DNA of 46,030 bases, taken from NCBI GenBank assembly GCA_903824675.1, contig CAIJXV010000048.1, positions 1-46,030 of the forward strand, given 5' to 3'. Each line of letters starts with the position of its first letter. Positions within the stretch are counted from its first letter, which is position 1. Position numbers and translations under genes: made by a program. Below, piece after piece: positions 10,265-18,860 of the stretch. The notes beneath the pieces were generated by a model that saw nothing but the letters and a program-made list of their open reading frames with translations, had not been told where the DNA came from and did not search any database. Source of the DNA: an uncultured bacterium. GTDB lineage: Bacteria; Verrucomicrobiota; Kiritimatiellia; CAIKKV01; CAIJXV01.

Positions 10265-10852
10265 ATGGCCCTATGGATTGTACTCGGTGTAGTGGTAGTT
10301 TTATTTTTCTTCGCCATCGGGATTTATAACCGGCTGGTCGCCTTGCGCAACCGTTTTAAAAACGCGTTTGCCCAGATCGACGTCCAACTCAAGCGGCGTT
10401 ATGACTTGATTCCCAACCTGGTGGAAACCGCCAAGGGATATCTCCAGCATGAACGCGGAACGCTGGAAGCGGTGATTGCCGCGCGGAATCAGGCGTCGGC
10501 AGCCGGTGCGCGGGCGGCCGCCAATCCCGGTGATCCGGCCGCCATGCAGGGCCTGGTGGGCGCCGAAACGGCGTTGACCGGCACCTTGGGCCGGTTCTTC
10601 GCCCTGGCCGAAGCCTATCCCGATCTGAAAGCCAATCAGACCATGATGCAGTTGTCCGAGGAACTGACCTCCACCGAGAACAAGGTGGCTTTTTCGCGGC
10701 AGGCGTTCAACGATGCGGTCATGGAATATAATACCGCGCGGGAAACGTTCCCGAGTGTGGTCCTTGCCGGCATGTTCGGATTCCAGCCCGCCCAATTGTT
10801 CGAAATCACCGCGGCCGCCGAACGCGAGGCTCCCAAAGTCTCCTTTAAGTAA
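10265..10852 (+). CDS. lemA: LemA family membrane-anchored protein
   Basis: A 195-aa protein of normal LemA length. Residues 2-22 form one hydrophobic helix (LWIVLGVVVVLFFFAIGIY), followed by the family signature around 35-60 (AQIDVQLKRRYDLIPNLVET) and an alpha-helical, coiled-coil-prone body with NQTMMQLSEEL and FSRQAFNDAVMEYN further on. LemA proteins are inner-membrane proteins with a cytosolic or extracytosolic helical domain and poorly known function. The gene sits 133 nt upstream of an M48 protease gene on the same strand. That pairing is seen in many bacteria and suggests that the two act together, perhaps in membrane-protein quality control (inference). The start is set by the AAGGAGG site. 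Confidence 0.93.
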   Translation: MALWIVLGVVVVLFFFAIGIYNRLVALRNRFKNAFAQIDVQLKRRYDLIPNLVETAKGYLQHERGTLEAVIAARNQASAAGARAAANPGDPAAMQGLVGAETALTGTLGRFFALAEAYPDLKANQTMMQLSEELTSTENKVAFSRQAFNDAVMEYNTARETFPSVVLAGMFGFQPAQLFEITAAAEREAPKVSFK

Positions 10853-10985
10853 TCCCGGGCTCCAGTTTTTAAATGGCCTGAGACAGATACACGACCGGCC
10901 GCGCGTCGCACGGCCCTGTTGAGCTTGGCGACCTCGGCGACTTTGCGTGAGATAAATCGGGTAATGCGAGGTCTTCTTTAATTCC

Positions 10986-12959
10986 ATGAATTTTTTCGAA
11001 CATCAGGAAGTCGCCCGGCGCCGGACTTCGGAACTGATCGCCTATTACGCGCTGGCGATCGTTCTGATCGTGGTGGCCATTTATGCGGCGGTGATGGCCA
11101 TATTCAATGAGGCCGCCAGTTCCAGCGGTACATTCCGGGTGGAGACCTTTTGGAATCTCCAGGTGTTTTTAGAGGTGTCGGTGTCGGTGGGGCTGATTAT
11201 CCTCTTTGGCACCTTATACAAGATCGCGGTTTTATCTCACGGTGGGGGCGCGGCGGTTGCCGAGATGCTGGGGGGGACGCCGGTTCCAGCCAATACGCGC
11301 GATTTCGAACAGCGCCGGCTGTTGAACGTGGTGGAAGAAATGGCCCTGGCGGCCGGAGTGCCGGTGCCGCGGGTGTTTGTTTTGGAGGCGGAGGAGGGAA
11401 TCAACGCCTTTGCCGCCGGATTTACTCCGGCGGATGCGGTGATTGGGGTGACCCGGGGATGTCTGCGGGCCTTGAATCGGGATGAACTTCAGGCGGTGCT
11501 GGCGCATGAATTCAGCCATATTTTAAATGGCGATATGCGTCTGAATCTGCGCCTGATCGGAGTTCTTAACGGAATTTTAGTGATCGCCCTGTTGGGCTAT
11601 GGTCTTTTCCGGGTTTTCATTTATAGCGATTCGGGTAGCCGGGGATCCCGGTCCTCTTCCCGCGGCAAAAAAGAGGGCGGGCTCGGAATGGCCTTGCTCT
11701 TGTTCGGTCTGGCCCTGATGGCCATCGGATATATCGGTGTCTTTTTTGCCAAACTCATCAAGAGTGCGGTCTCTCGTCAGCGCGAATTTCTGGCGGATGC
11801 ATCCTCGGTTCAATTTACCCGGAACCCGTCCGGCCTGGCCGGCGCGCTCAAGAAAATTGCCGGATACCAGCCGGCGGGTCGGATCACCAGTCAACGGGCA
11901 GAAGAAGCCAGTCATCTGTTTTTTTCCAACGGGTTGACCGCCAGTTGGATTTCGCTCATGGCGACGCATCCCCCCCTGGAGGAACGGATCCGGCGGATCG
12001 ATCCAACCTTCGACGGTCAGATCCCTTCGTTCGAGGGAGTGAATCCCGAGGAAGAGCGGGAGGAGGCCATCAGCGCTTTGGCGGGTGGCGCCCGCCCGGT
12101 GTTGGCGCCGCCCCCGATTCCCCCGTCGGCCCGAAAGATCCAACTGACCCCGGGTCAACTCATGGCGAAGGTGGGGGTTTTGGATGCGGATCATCTGGAT
12201 CAGGCGACCCGGCTGTTAGCCCGTCTGCCACCGCGGGTGCGTGAACGAATCCGCGAAGCGGAAGGGGCACAGGCCCTGGTGTTGAGTCTGTTGATCGGCA
12301 CGGATTCATCCTTGCGAACCCGGCAGATGGATTATGTAACGGCCCGCAATCCGGCGCTCCAGGTATCGGTGAATGAAACCCTGGGCGACCTGTCACACCT
12401 GTCGGCGGAGATGAGGCTGCCGCTGGTGGATCTGGCTTTTGGCGCGCTCAGCGGTTTGACCGCACTGCAATATGAGACTTTCCGGGAAACGGTGCTGACG
12501 TTGGCGGGAATGGATCAGGCCATTGATTTGTTCGAATATGCCCTGATGCGATCCATGGTTCGCCGGCTCGATCCGTTGTATCGCAAGGTCAAGCGCCCGA
12601 CGATTCAATATTACGATCTGACCGGTGTCTCGGCGGTGGCGGTCGACTTGCTGGCCACCCTGGCTTGGACCGGTGCGGCTTCGCCGGATGCCGCCGCGGA
12701 GGCTTTCCATAAAGGAGTGGGCCTGTTGACGGCAAAACGGATCCCCCTGCCGGATGCGGCGTCGTGTACCCTGGAACATCTGGATCAGGCCTTAGAGAAG
12801 ATGTTGACCGCGAGCCTGCCGGTGCGAGGGCGGGTCCTGGAGGCTTGTGCCGCGTGTGTGGCCCAGGATGGCGAGGTGACGGTTGAGGAGGGGGAACTGC
12901 TCCGGGCGATTGCCGATTCCATGGAGTGTCCGGTACCGCCGTTTCAATCGGCGGCCTGA
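10986..12959 (+). CDS. M48 family (HtpX/Ste24-like) zinc metalloprotease with TerB-like C-terminal domain
   Basis: A 657-aa integral membrane protease. Two hydrophobic segments lie near residues 20-40 and 62-80, the zinc motif HEFSH is at 174-178, and two more membrane segments follow (about 193-208 and 236-258). The downstream glutamate region (REFLADASSVQFTRNP) carries the usual third zinc-ligand sequence of M48 enzymes. M48 enzymes cleave membrane or misfolded proteins. From about residue 375 on there is a long helical domain ending with ACAACVAQDGEVTVEEGELL, which resembles the TerB-like acidic helical fold. This makes the protein about twice the length of a plain HtpX. It follows lemA and probably shares its transcript. 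The ribosome site is weak (GAGG some distance upstream). Confidence 0.88.
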   Translation: MNFFEHQEVARRRTSELIAYYALAIVLIVVAIYAAVMAIFNEAASSSGTFRVETFWNLQVFLEVSVSVGLIILFGTLYKIAVLSHGGGAAVAEMLGGTPVPANTRDFEQRRLLNVVEEMALAAGVPVPRVFVLEAEEGINAFAAGFTPADAVIGVTRGCLRALNRDELQAVLAHEFSHILNGDMRLNLRLIGVLNGILVIALLGYGLFRVFIYSDSGSRGSRSSSRGKKEGGLGMALLLFGLALMAIGYIGVFFAKLIKSAVSRQREFLADASSVQFTRNPSGLAGALKKIAGYQPAGRITSQRAEEASHLFFSNGLTASWISLMATHPPLEERIRRIDPTFDGQIPSFEGVNPEEEREEAISALAGGARPVLAPPPIPPSARKIQLTPGQLMAKVGVLDADHLDQATRLLARLPPRVRERIREAEGAQALVLSLLIGTDSSLRTRQMDYVTARNPALQVSVNETLGDLSHLSAEMRLPLVDLAFGALSGLTALQYETFRETVLTLAGMDQAIDLFEYALMRSMVRRLDPLYRKVKRPTIQYYDLTGVSAVAVDLLATLAWTGAASPDAAAEAFHKGVGLLTAKRIPLPDAASCTLEHLDQALEKMLTASLPVRGRVLEACAACVAQDGEVTVEEGELLRAIADSMECPVPPFQSAA

Positions 12960-12978
12960 GTGGAGAAAAGAGGAGAGC

Positions 12979-13335
12979 ATGGCGACGAATAAAAAACAAA
13001 AAGCGGCGGGTGTGCTGGCCAGTCGCGCCCGGATTCTGGCGGATGCGCACCGATCACGGTCGTCCACGCGGGTGGTGGTGGCGGTGATCGGGCGGGATCG
13101 GCCCGGAATTATGGCGGGGGTTACCGCGATTATGGCCGCGCATAAGGCCAATATTGTCGATGTCAGCCAGACGATCATGAGCGACCTGTTTACGATGCTG
13201 ATGCTGGTGGAAATCGACGGGTTGCGGGGCACGTTTGCCGATCTCAAGCACGAGTTGGAGACGCATGGGGGACGTGAGGATTTATCGATCCTGATTCAAC
13301 GGGAAGATATTTTTCGGGCCATGCACCGGGTGTAA
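12979..13335 (+). CDS. ACT domain protein, UPF0237 family
   Basis: A 118-aa protein. Residues about 30-118 match the UPF0237 type of ACT domain: a first strand RVVVAVIGRDRPGIMAGV, the phrase NIVDVSQTIMSDLFTMLMLV, and the ending IQREDIFRAMHRV. ACT domains bind amino acids or other small ligands and regulate partner enzymes. The next gene, the UPF0210/DUF711 protein, is the usual genomic partner of UPF0237, so this is probably its regulatory subunit or modulator. The start is the ATG after AGGAG at 12971; longer in-frame starts would run back into the M48 gene. Compared with the usual length of about 90 aa there is a basic N-terminal extension of about 29 residues (KKQKAAG and onward). Confidence 0.88.
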   Translation: MATNKKQKAAGVLASRARILADAHRSRSSTRVVVAVIGRDRPGIMAGVTAIMAAHKANIVDVSQTIMSDLFTMLMLVEIDGLRGTFADLKHELETHGGREDLSILIQREDIFRAMHRV

Positions 13336-13627
13336 TCCCGGAAGGGAAGGGTTTAGGCGGTAGGCGGTTAGGATTTTAGCCGTCTGGAATCGGGCAAAAC
13401 CAATAACATAACCACGGATGGTACGGATTATACTGATATGAAATGGCTTGAAGAACAAGTGTAGCCCCGCTCTATGAGCGGATCGGGGGCAGACCAGGCT
13501 GAACGGGGTGAGGCACCCTGGCTCCAATTGACAGAGTAAACGGATCCCAATGATGGATGAACTTCAAAATTCTGCTGCCTACAGCCTCAGCCCCTACAAC
13601 CTCAGCCCCTGATTCTGGAGATAAACA
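13336..13627. other. Gene-free gap with several repeat relics
   Basis: This 292-nt gap holds no credible gene. It contains a TAGG-rich repeat relative (about 13353-13375), an ACCACGGATGG phrase near 13409, the 14-mer GGCACCCTGGCTCC at 13512-13525, and a copy of the dispersed repeat (reverse orientation) at 13577-13597 followed by a second shorter unit to about 13612. The ribosome site of the next gene (GGAG near 13617) ends it. Confidence 0.5.
13577..13597 (-). repeat. Dispersed intergenic repeat, copy 2 (inverted relative to copy 1)
   Basis: The reverse complement, GTAGGGGCTGAGGCTGTAGG plus C, matches the repeat at 9773-9793 at 18 of 21 bases. A partial second unit (ACAACCTCAGCCCCTGA) follows directly, as if part of the element were tandemly duplicated. 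Confidence 0.55.
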
Positions 13628-14992
13628 ATGGCCATCAGTGCGGAAGAAATTTTTGAAACCCTGGGAATGGTTCATGCCCAGCATCTGGATATCCGAACCG
13701 TAACGCTCGGCATCGATTTGCATCCCTGTGCCGGGCCCGATGTGCGACAGGTGGCGCGACAAGCCTATGAGCGCATCATGCGGCTGGCCGGCAACCTGGT
13801 GAAGGTGGCGGGCGAAGTCGAGGCGGATTATGGGATTCCGATCGTCAATAAACGCGTCGCGGTGACGCCCGTGGCCTGGTTTGCCGCCGCCTGCCGGACG
13901 GAAGATTATCACCCGATCGCCTTGGAACTGGATCGCGCGGCCCGGGAACTGGGCATCGATTTTATCGGGGGATGGACCGCCACGGTCGAAAAGGATTTGA
14001 ACACCTCGAGCCGGACACTGATCCGGTGCATTCCCCGGGCGCTGGCGGAAACCCAACGGCTCTGTTCTTCGGTCAACATCGGCACCACCCGGGCGGGGAT
14101 CAACATGGATGCGGTGGCCCTGATGGGGCAGGTGATCAAGGAAGCCGCGGAGTTGACGGCGGACAGCGGCGGCAGCGCCTGTGCACGCCTGGTGGTGTTT
14201 TGCAACGCGGTACAGGATAACCCGTTCATGGCCGGGGCTTTTTGCGGGATTGGCGAAGGGGACTGTTCGTTGTCGGTGGGAATTTCCGGGCCGGGCACCG
14301 TGCGCGCGGCCATCCAGACGTTGGGCCGGTCTTGCGATCTGTTGCAGGTGGCCGACGAAGTCAAGCGGGTGTCATTCAAAATCACCCGGGCCGGGGAGTT
14401 GATCGGGCGGGAATGCGCGCGGCGGTTGAATGTGCCCTTCAATATTGTGGATCTATCGCTGGCGCCGACGCCGGCGCCGGGAGACTCGGTGGGGGATATC
14501 ATCGAGGCGATCGGTCTGGATCGGGTCGGGGGACCTGGAACGACAGCTGCGCTGGCCCTGCTCAACGATGCCGTCAAGCGCGGGGGGGCGATGGCGACCA
14601 ACCATGCCGGAGGAATGAGCGGGGCGTTCATCCCCGTGACGGAAGACGCCACCATGGCCCGGCGGGCGGCTGAGGGGTCCCTGGTCATTGAAAAACTTGA
14701 GGCGATGACCTCTGTGTGTTCGGTCGGGTTGGATATGATCGTGATCCCGGGCGACACGACGCCGGAAACCATCAGTGGCATCATTGCCGACGAAGCGGCG
14801 ATCGGCATGGTCAATAAAAAAACCACAGCGGTTCGCGTGATTCCCGCGCCCGGTAAACGGGCGGGGGATACGGTCTCGTTTGGCGGACTGCTGGGCGCGG
14901 GCCCCGTCATGGCGGTGAATCCGCACTCCTGTGCGGTCATGATCCGACGAGGTGGCCGGATTCCGGCGCCCTTGCAGGGATTGAGTAATTGA
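13628..14992 (+). CDS. UPF0210 / DUF711 (PFL family) protein
   Basis: A 454-aa soluble protein of normal length for the UPF0210 family. Recognisable stretches are the N-terminus (SAEEIFETLGMVHAQHLDIR), the middle with NIGTTRAGINMDAV (about residue 155), the SVGISGPGTVR segment (about 217) and the glycine-rich NHAGGMSGAFIPVTEDATM (about 325). The family shares a fold with PFL-like glycyl-radical barrels but lacks proof of that chemistry; the reaction is unknown. The ACT (UPF0237) gene lies just upstream on the same strand, the family's characteristic arrangement, so the two are probably subunits or enzyme and regulator. The start follows CTGGAG with good spacing. Confidence 0.92.
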   Translation: MAISAEEIFETLGMVHAQHLDIRTVTLGIDLHPCAGPDVRQVARQAYERIMRLAGNLVKVAGEVEADYGIPIVNKRVAVTPVAWFAAACRTEDYHPIALELDRAARELGIDFIGGWTATVEKDLNTSSRTLIRCIPRALAETQRLCSSVNIGTTRAGINMDAVALMGQVIKEAAELTADSGGSACARLVVFCNAVQDNPFMAGAFCGIGEGDCSLSVGISGPGTVRAAIQTLGRSCDLLQVADEVKRVSFKITRAGELIGRECARRLNVPFNIVDLSLAPTPAPGDSVGDIIEAIGLDRVGGPGTTAALALLNDAVKRGGAMATNHAGGMSGAFIPVTEDATMARRAAEGSLVIEKLEAMTSVCSVGLDMIVIPGDTTPETISGIIADEAAIGMVNKKTTAVRVIPAPGKRAGDTVSFGGLLGAGPVMAVNPHSCAVMIRRGGRIPAPLQGLSN

Positions 14993-15073
14993 TATTCTGT
15001 TTTGATCTATGATGACTATTGGTTTTCCTTCGATGGAGCCGGGGTGCCCCATACGGGTTAAGCTAAGACTATG

Positions 15074-15114
15074 AAAACGCCCCCGTTGGTCGCGCTTTCA
15101 TTGGTGGCGTTTTT
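15074..15114 (+). terminator. Possible intrinsic terminator after the DUF711 gene
   Basis: AAAACGCC at 15074-15081 pairs with GGCGTTTT at 15106-15113 and the second arm runs into a short T tract. The 24-nt loop is long, so the call is tentative. Confidence 0.35.
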
Positions 15115-15153
15115 GGGTTCCTCCCTCCCCTCGGCGTGGGGGAGGGAAAAACC

Positions 15154-15187
15154 AGCATCGCTTAATCGCCGATGCTCTCTCGGCGAT
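15154..15187 (+). promoter_or_regulatory. Two mutually exclusive stem-loops (possible attenuator-like leader)
   Basis: AGCATCG (15154-15160) can pair with CGATGCT (15170-15176). Alternatively ATCGCCGA (15065+100, i.e. 15165-15172) can pair with TCGGCGAT (15180-15187). The two stems share bases 15165-15176, so only one can form. They lie about 100 nt before the start of the three-gene hydrolase cluster. Confidence 0.35.
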
Positions 15188-15288
15188 ACGGCCACTGAAA
15201 AAGGGCGACGGCACCCGGCTCCAGCCGGCACAATGCCTATGTGCTGACCGTGTTGGGTTATTGGCGAAGCCATATAAGAGGAGTCTGC

Positions 15289-16638
15289 ATGCAAATCGGT
15301 TTTGGGAAAGTGGATATTACCCCCCGTGTCGGGGTTGAGCTCTGTGGGTTTGGTCCGCACCTGCACCGGTATTCGGTGGGGGTTCGCGACCGCCTGGAGG
15401 CGCGGGCGATGGCCGTACGGGAAGGGAATATCACCTTGGTGTTGATCAGTTGTGACTTGGTGGGGTTTCCCCTTGCCCTGACCCGGGAGATCCGCCGACA
15501 AATCCACGCCGCGACCGGAATTTCGGCGGATCAGGTTATGGTTCACGGCACTCACACCCATAGCGGGCCCAATACCATCCCTGAATTGGCGGGCTGGGGT
15601 GCCTTGGATGAACCCTACCTGGCGATTTTGCCGGGTCGGGTGGCGTCCGCCGGCATCGAAGCGGTGTCCCACCTGGAACCGGCAACACTGGCGTGGGCGG
15701 AGGTTCCCTGTATCGGCGTGTCGCTCAATCGGGAATACGATCGCGACGCGCCGCCGTTGGAAGAGGTTTTACGGGAGGATTGGCGTCCGGCCAAACCCGA
15801 GCACGTCGACACCACCTGCCAGGTGCTGAAAGCCGTGGCGAAGGACGGGCGTCTGCTGGGATTCGCGAGTTATTTTGGCTGTCATCCGGTGGTGTGTTGT
15901 CAACAGACGAGATGGATCCATGGCGATTTTGCGGGAGTGGCCTCTCATTTGATCGAACGGGAAAACCCGGGTGCGGTGGGTTTGTTTTTACAAGGGGCAC
16001 TGGGCGACATCAATAGCTGTGTGGTGCATAAACCGGAAGCGGAATCGCTGGCCGCCCTGGATGTGATCGCAGAACGTTATGCGCGGGCCGTGCGCGCGGG
16101 ATTGGCCGCGGCCCGGCCGGTAGCGCCGGGTCCCCTGGGGGCGATTCGACGGGAGCTGTCTTTCAGCCGGATCCAAGTGAGTCGCGCCGAACTGGAACGC
16201 CTGCTGGCGGAACAGGAGGCGGTGTTCACTGCCCCGGGAGCCAGCGACACGGATGACGCGGTCCGGATGGCGGCGGTCAAGGTGGCGGCCTATCGAAAAA
16301 TACTGGCGGCTCAAACGCGCGGCGAAAACCTCAATCCACCGACGGAACTGCAGGGTTTCCGGATCGGACCGGTGAGTCTGCTGGGAACGCCCTTTGAGAT
16401 TTTTCATGCCGTCAAGGAAGAGGCCTTGACGCGGTTGAAATCGGAACATCCGCTGATTTTGGGATTGAGCAATGATGAGTTGGGCTATGCGCCAGACCGG
16501 GCGACAGCCATCCGAGGCGGATATGCGGCGCAACAAGTGCCATTGATGCTGGGCCGCCTGCCCTTTGCCGCAATCCACGACGAACTGGTGTCGGCCCTGG
16601 TGGATCTGGGAGGCGCATTGTCCCAAGCCAGAAAATGA
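15289..16638 (+). CDS. Neutral/alkaline ceramidase N-terminal-domain-like hydrolase
   Basis: A 449-aa protein resembling the catalytic N-terminal domain of neutral/alkaline non-lysosomal ceramidases, which are zinc amidases. Visible family marks are GFGKVDITPRVGVELCG at the N-terminus, the zinc-site phrase GTHTHSGP (about 87-94), ASYFGCHPVVCC near 200 (second histidine site) and FLQGALGDIN near 235. It lacks the C-terminal immunoglobulin-like domain of true ceramidases (usually 640-700 aa) and has no signal peptide, so a cytosolic amidase or esterase acting on another substrate is more likely. Its stop overlaps the start of the lyase gene by 4 nt (ATGA), showing translational coupling. The start is the ATG after AAGAGGAG; an upstream in-frame GTG lacks such a site. 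Confidence 0.8.
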   Translation: MQIGFGKVDITPRVGVELCGFGPHLHRYSVGVRDRLEARAMAVREGNITLVLISCDLVGFPLALTREIRRQIHAATGISADQVMVHGTHTHSGPNTIPELAGWGALDEPYLAILPGRVASAGIEAVSHLEPATLAWAEVPCIGVSLNREYDRDAPPLEEVLREDWRPAKPEHVDTTCQVLKAVAKDGRLLGFASYFGCHPVVCCQQTRWIHGDFAGVASHLIERENPGAVGLFLQGALGDINSCVVHKPEAESLAALDVIAERYARAVRAGLAAARPVAPGPLGAIRRELSFSRIQVSRAELERLLAEQEAVFTAPGASDTDDAVRMAAVKVAAYRKILAAQTRGENLNPPTELQGFRIGPVSLLGTPFEIFHAVKEEALTRLKSEHPLILGLSNDELGYAPDRATAIRGGYAAQQVPLMLGRLPFAAIHDELVSALVDLGGALSQARK

Positions 16639-18857
16639 AAACGCCCATCATCTTTCCTGAAATTATCACTCCGAAATCTTATCCGGAACGATTGGTTTCG
16701 CTGGCTCACGATCCTTATGCCGTGGTTCCGACGGTCTTTCCTGCGCGTCCCTATCTGCAGGCGACGACGGAGCAGGTGCGGATGGTTCGCGCCCGCCTGC
16801 GCGAAGGAGCCTGGCACCGCCAGGCTTTTGCGCATATCCGCGAACAGGCGGCCGGTCCGGCACCGGAGTTGGATATCCAGGACCTCCAGCTAAAGCCCCT
16901 GTTGGCATCGGCCGGGCATGCGTTGCAAAATGCGATGGTTGCCCATGTCGCCGGTGATGGCGCCAGTCGCCAAAAAGCGCTTCGCGTGCTCCGGACTCTG
17001 GCCCGGATATATCCCGAACTGCCGATCCGGCCGGGGTGTGGGCGTTTGCCGGGCGGATGCGATTTTGACGAGGCCGCGTTCATTTCTCAGGCGGCAAAGA
17101 CCTATGATTTTCTGGCCGCAGACGGCTTGTCACGGGTCGACGACGTCTTGTTTCGCGATTTTTTAAAAGCTACGGCGGCGGGGAGCGATGCCGGCAATCA
17201 CCGGTATTGCAATAATCATCATACCGGCGGTCTCGCGGGGCGGTTGGCCGCCGCCCTGGCCCTGCAGGATCGCCAGGCCATCCATGACACGCTCTATGGG
17301 CATAACCCGGGGGGCACCTGGACCTATGGATTAATTCACCAGCTTCGCCACGAATTTCTCGCGGATGGATTGCAATGGGAACGGGCCATCTCGTATCACG
17401 CCTATACCTTGACCCACTTTGTCGAAATGCTCGATTTGCTATTGAATGTCGGGGTCGATCTATGGAATGCGAAACTTCCGCCTCTCTGGCAAAACGATGG
17501 TTTTGACGAACATCGCGATTATGGAGTGTACGCCGATGAAAGCCGATCCTTTAAGGCAACTTTCGAGATTCTGTTGTATCTGGCCTTTCCGAACGGCCAG
17601 TTATCCATGATCGGGGACTCGAACTTCGGCGCCCTTCAAGGCATCGCACACGCTTGTGGCACGTTGTTCGAACGCGCGTGGCAAGTGTATCGCGATCCGC
17701 GCTTCGCCTGGATCATTCGCCGCGTGGAAGCCGAGGCGCCGTCTGCCGGGCAGAGCCTTCCCGGTGTTCCGATGGCTTTGTGGTTGTCGGGTTGTCGGGA
17801 TCTTTTCCGGGTCGAACGAAAGAATCTGCCCCGCGGACAATTCGACTTGAGCCGGGAGGTTCGCATTTCTTCCGCTGGTGAGCATCGCCACGGCTGTTCC
17901 TGTTTCAATGCCATCGGGGCCACCTTGCTGCGATCCCGGGGGGGCGATCTTCAGGCGCCGGCCGCCTATGTCTTCTGGGGGCCGCATTCCGCCGGACATC
18001 AAAATCCCTGTCCGTTACATCTCGAACTCTACGGCGGCAATGCCACCCGAGTCCCGGCGCCGCGCTCCGCCCTGTGGAACGAATCCGATCCTTTGTATCC
18101 CAACTGGAAACGAACGACGGTGGCGCATAACACGGTTACGGTGGATCAGACTCCCGCGTTCCCGTATGATGTTGAAACCGGGTCCATCTGGGAGGCCGAT
18201 ATTTGGCGCGACCGGATTTCAGATGGCGAGCGAATCTGGTTCGAGCCGGATGCCGCAGCGTTTAAGGCGCTTAGAGTCCGGAATAGTCGAGTTTATCCCG
18301 GTGTTGTTTTGGACCGTACGGTGGTGGTCACGCCCCATCTGGCTCTGGATGTCTTTCGATGTCATTCCTCCGTGGTTCACACCTTCGATTGGGCCATGCA
18401 CGTTATCGGGACTCCCGTTGGGTTGAGCGCTTTATCCAACGCGCCGCCGCTGAAGGGGAGAGGCTATGCGCAATTGAAAGATCTCCGGCGGGTGCCGATA
18501 TCCCGTAATACCCTCGACCTGACGTGGGAAGCCCCGGAAGGTCCGACTCGGACCGCGATCCGGACCGTCAGCCCCTCCAGGGCTTTTCTGGGGCGCGATC
18601 CGGAGTCCACCTTCCGGGCCGTGGGGCAGGCGACCCCTGCCGGGGTCCGGCATGCCGTGATCGTTCGGACCCACGGAAAGGAAGCGCTGTTCGTTTCGGC
18701 CTGGACGTTCGACGGGACACCCATCGCCATCACCGGGCTCACCGGAACAGCACAAACGGCATTGCGCTTCCGTCTTCGCGCGGGCCAACGCCGGACCGAT
18801 TGGACGATTCCATTTGATGATCAGGCTCGAATTCGTGCAGGCATCGCCAGGAGTTGA
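16635..18857 (+). CDS. Heparinase II/III-like polysaccharide lyase family protein
   Basis: A 740-aa protein. The N-terminal half is an alpha-helical (alpha/alpha toroid) domain with CNNHHTGGLAGRLAAALAL (about 193-211) and the phrase FLADGLQWERAISYHAYTL (about 242-260), which resembles the catalytic region of heparinase II/III and alginate lyases with its Tyr-His pair. The C-terminal half (from about 410) is beta-rich and holds WKRTTVAHNTVTVDQ (about 492), the usual heparinase beta-sandwich phrase. Such enzymes cleave uronic-acid-containing polysaccharides by beta-elimination. No signal peptide is seen, so it probably acts on imported oligosaccharides. It is coupled to the hydrolase upstream (4-nt overlap) and the oxidoreductase downstream (3-nt gap). 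The exact substrate is unknown. Confidence 0.82.
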   Translation: MKTPIIFPEIITPKSYPERLVSLAHDPYAVVPTVFPARPYLQATTEQVRMVRARLREGAWHRQAFAHIREQAAGPAPELDIQDLQLKPLLASAGHALQNAMVAHVAGDGASRQKALRVLRTLARIYPELPIRPGCGRLPGGCDFDEAAFISQAAKTYDFLAADGLSRVDDVLFRDFLKATAAGSDAGNHRYCNNHHTGGLAGRLAAALALQDRQAIHDTLYGHNPGGTWTYGLIHQLRHEFLADGLQWERAISYHAYTLTHFVEMLDLLLNVGVDLWNAKLPPLWQNDGFDEHRDYGVYADESRSFKATFEILLYLAFPNGQLSMIGDSNFGALQGIAHACGTLFERAWQVYRDPRFAWIIRRVEAEAPSAGQSLPGVPMALWLSGCRDLFRVERKNLPRGQFDLSREVRISSAGEHRHGCSCFNAIGATLLRSRGGDLQAPAAYVFWGPHSAGHQNPCPLHLELYGGNATRVPAPRSALWNESDPLYPNWKRTTVAHNTVTVDQTPAFPYDVETGSIWEADIWRDRISDGERIWFEPDAAAFKALRVRNSRVYPGVVLDRTVVVTPHLALDVFRCHSSVVHTFDWAMHVIGTPVGLSALSNAPPLKGRGYAQLKDLRRVPISRNTLDLTWEAPEGPTRTAIRTVSPSRAFLGRDPESTFRAVGQATPAGVRHAVIVRTHGKEALFVSAWTFDGTPIAITGLTGTAQTALRFRLRAGQRRTDWTIPFDDQARIRAGIARS

Positions 18858-18860
18858 AAG

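Larger units (their letters stand above)
14993..15288. other. Structured gap upstream of the ceramidase-like gene
   Basis: 296 nt without a gene but with several stem-loops: a possible terminator (15074-15113), a G/C-rich 9-bp hairpin (15122-15147: TCCCTCCCC paired with GGGGAGGGA), two overlapping alternative hairpins (15154-15187) and two copies of a GGAGCC-GGGTGCC micro-repeat (15035-15048 plus; 15210-15222 minus). The ribosome site AAGAGGAG lies at 15276-15283. Confidence 0.5.

Noticed and set aside
13909-14940. Minus-strand open frame opposite the DUF711 gene
   Set aside because: Shadow of a clear family member; proline/serine-rich composition only.
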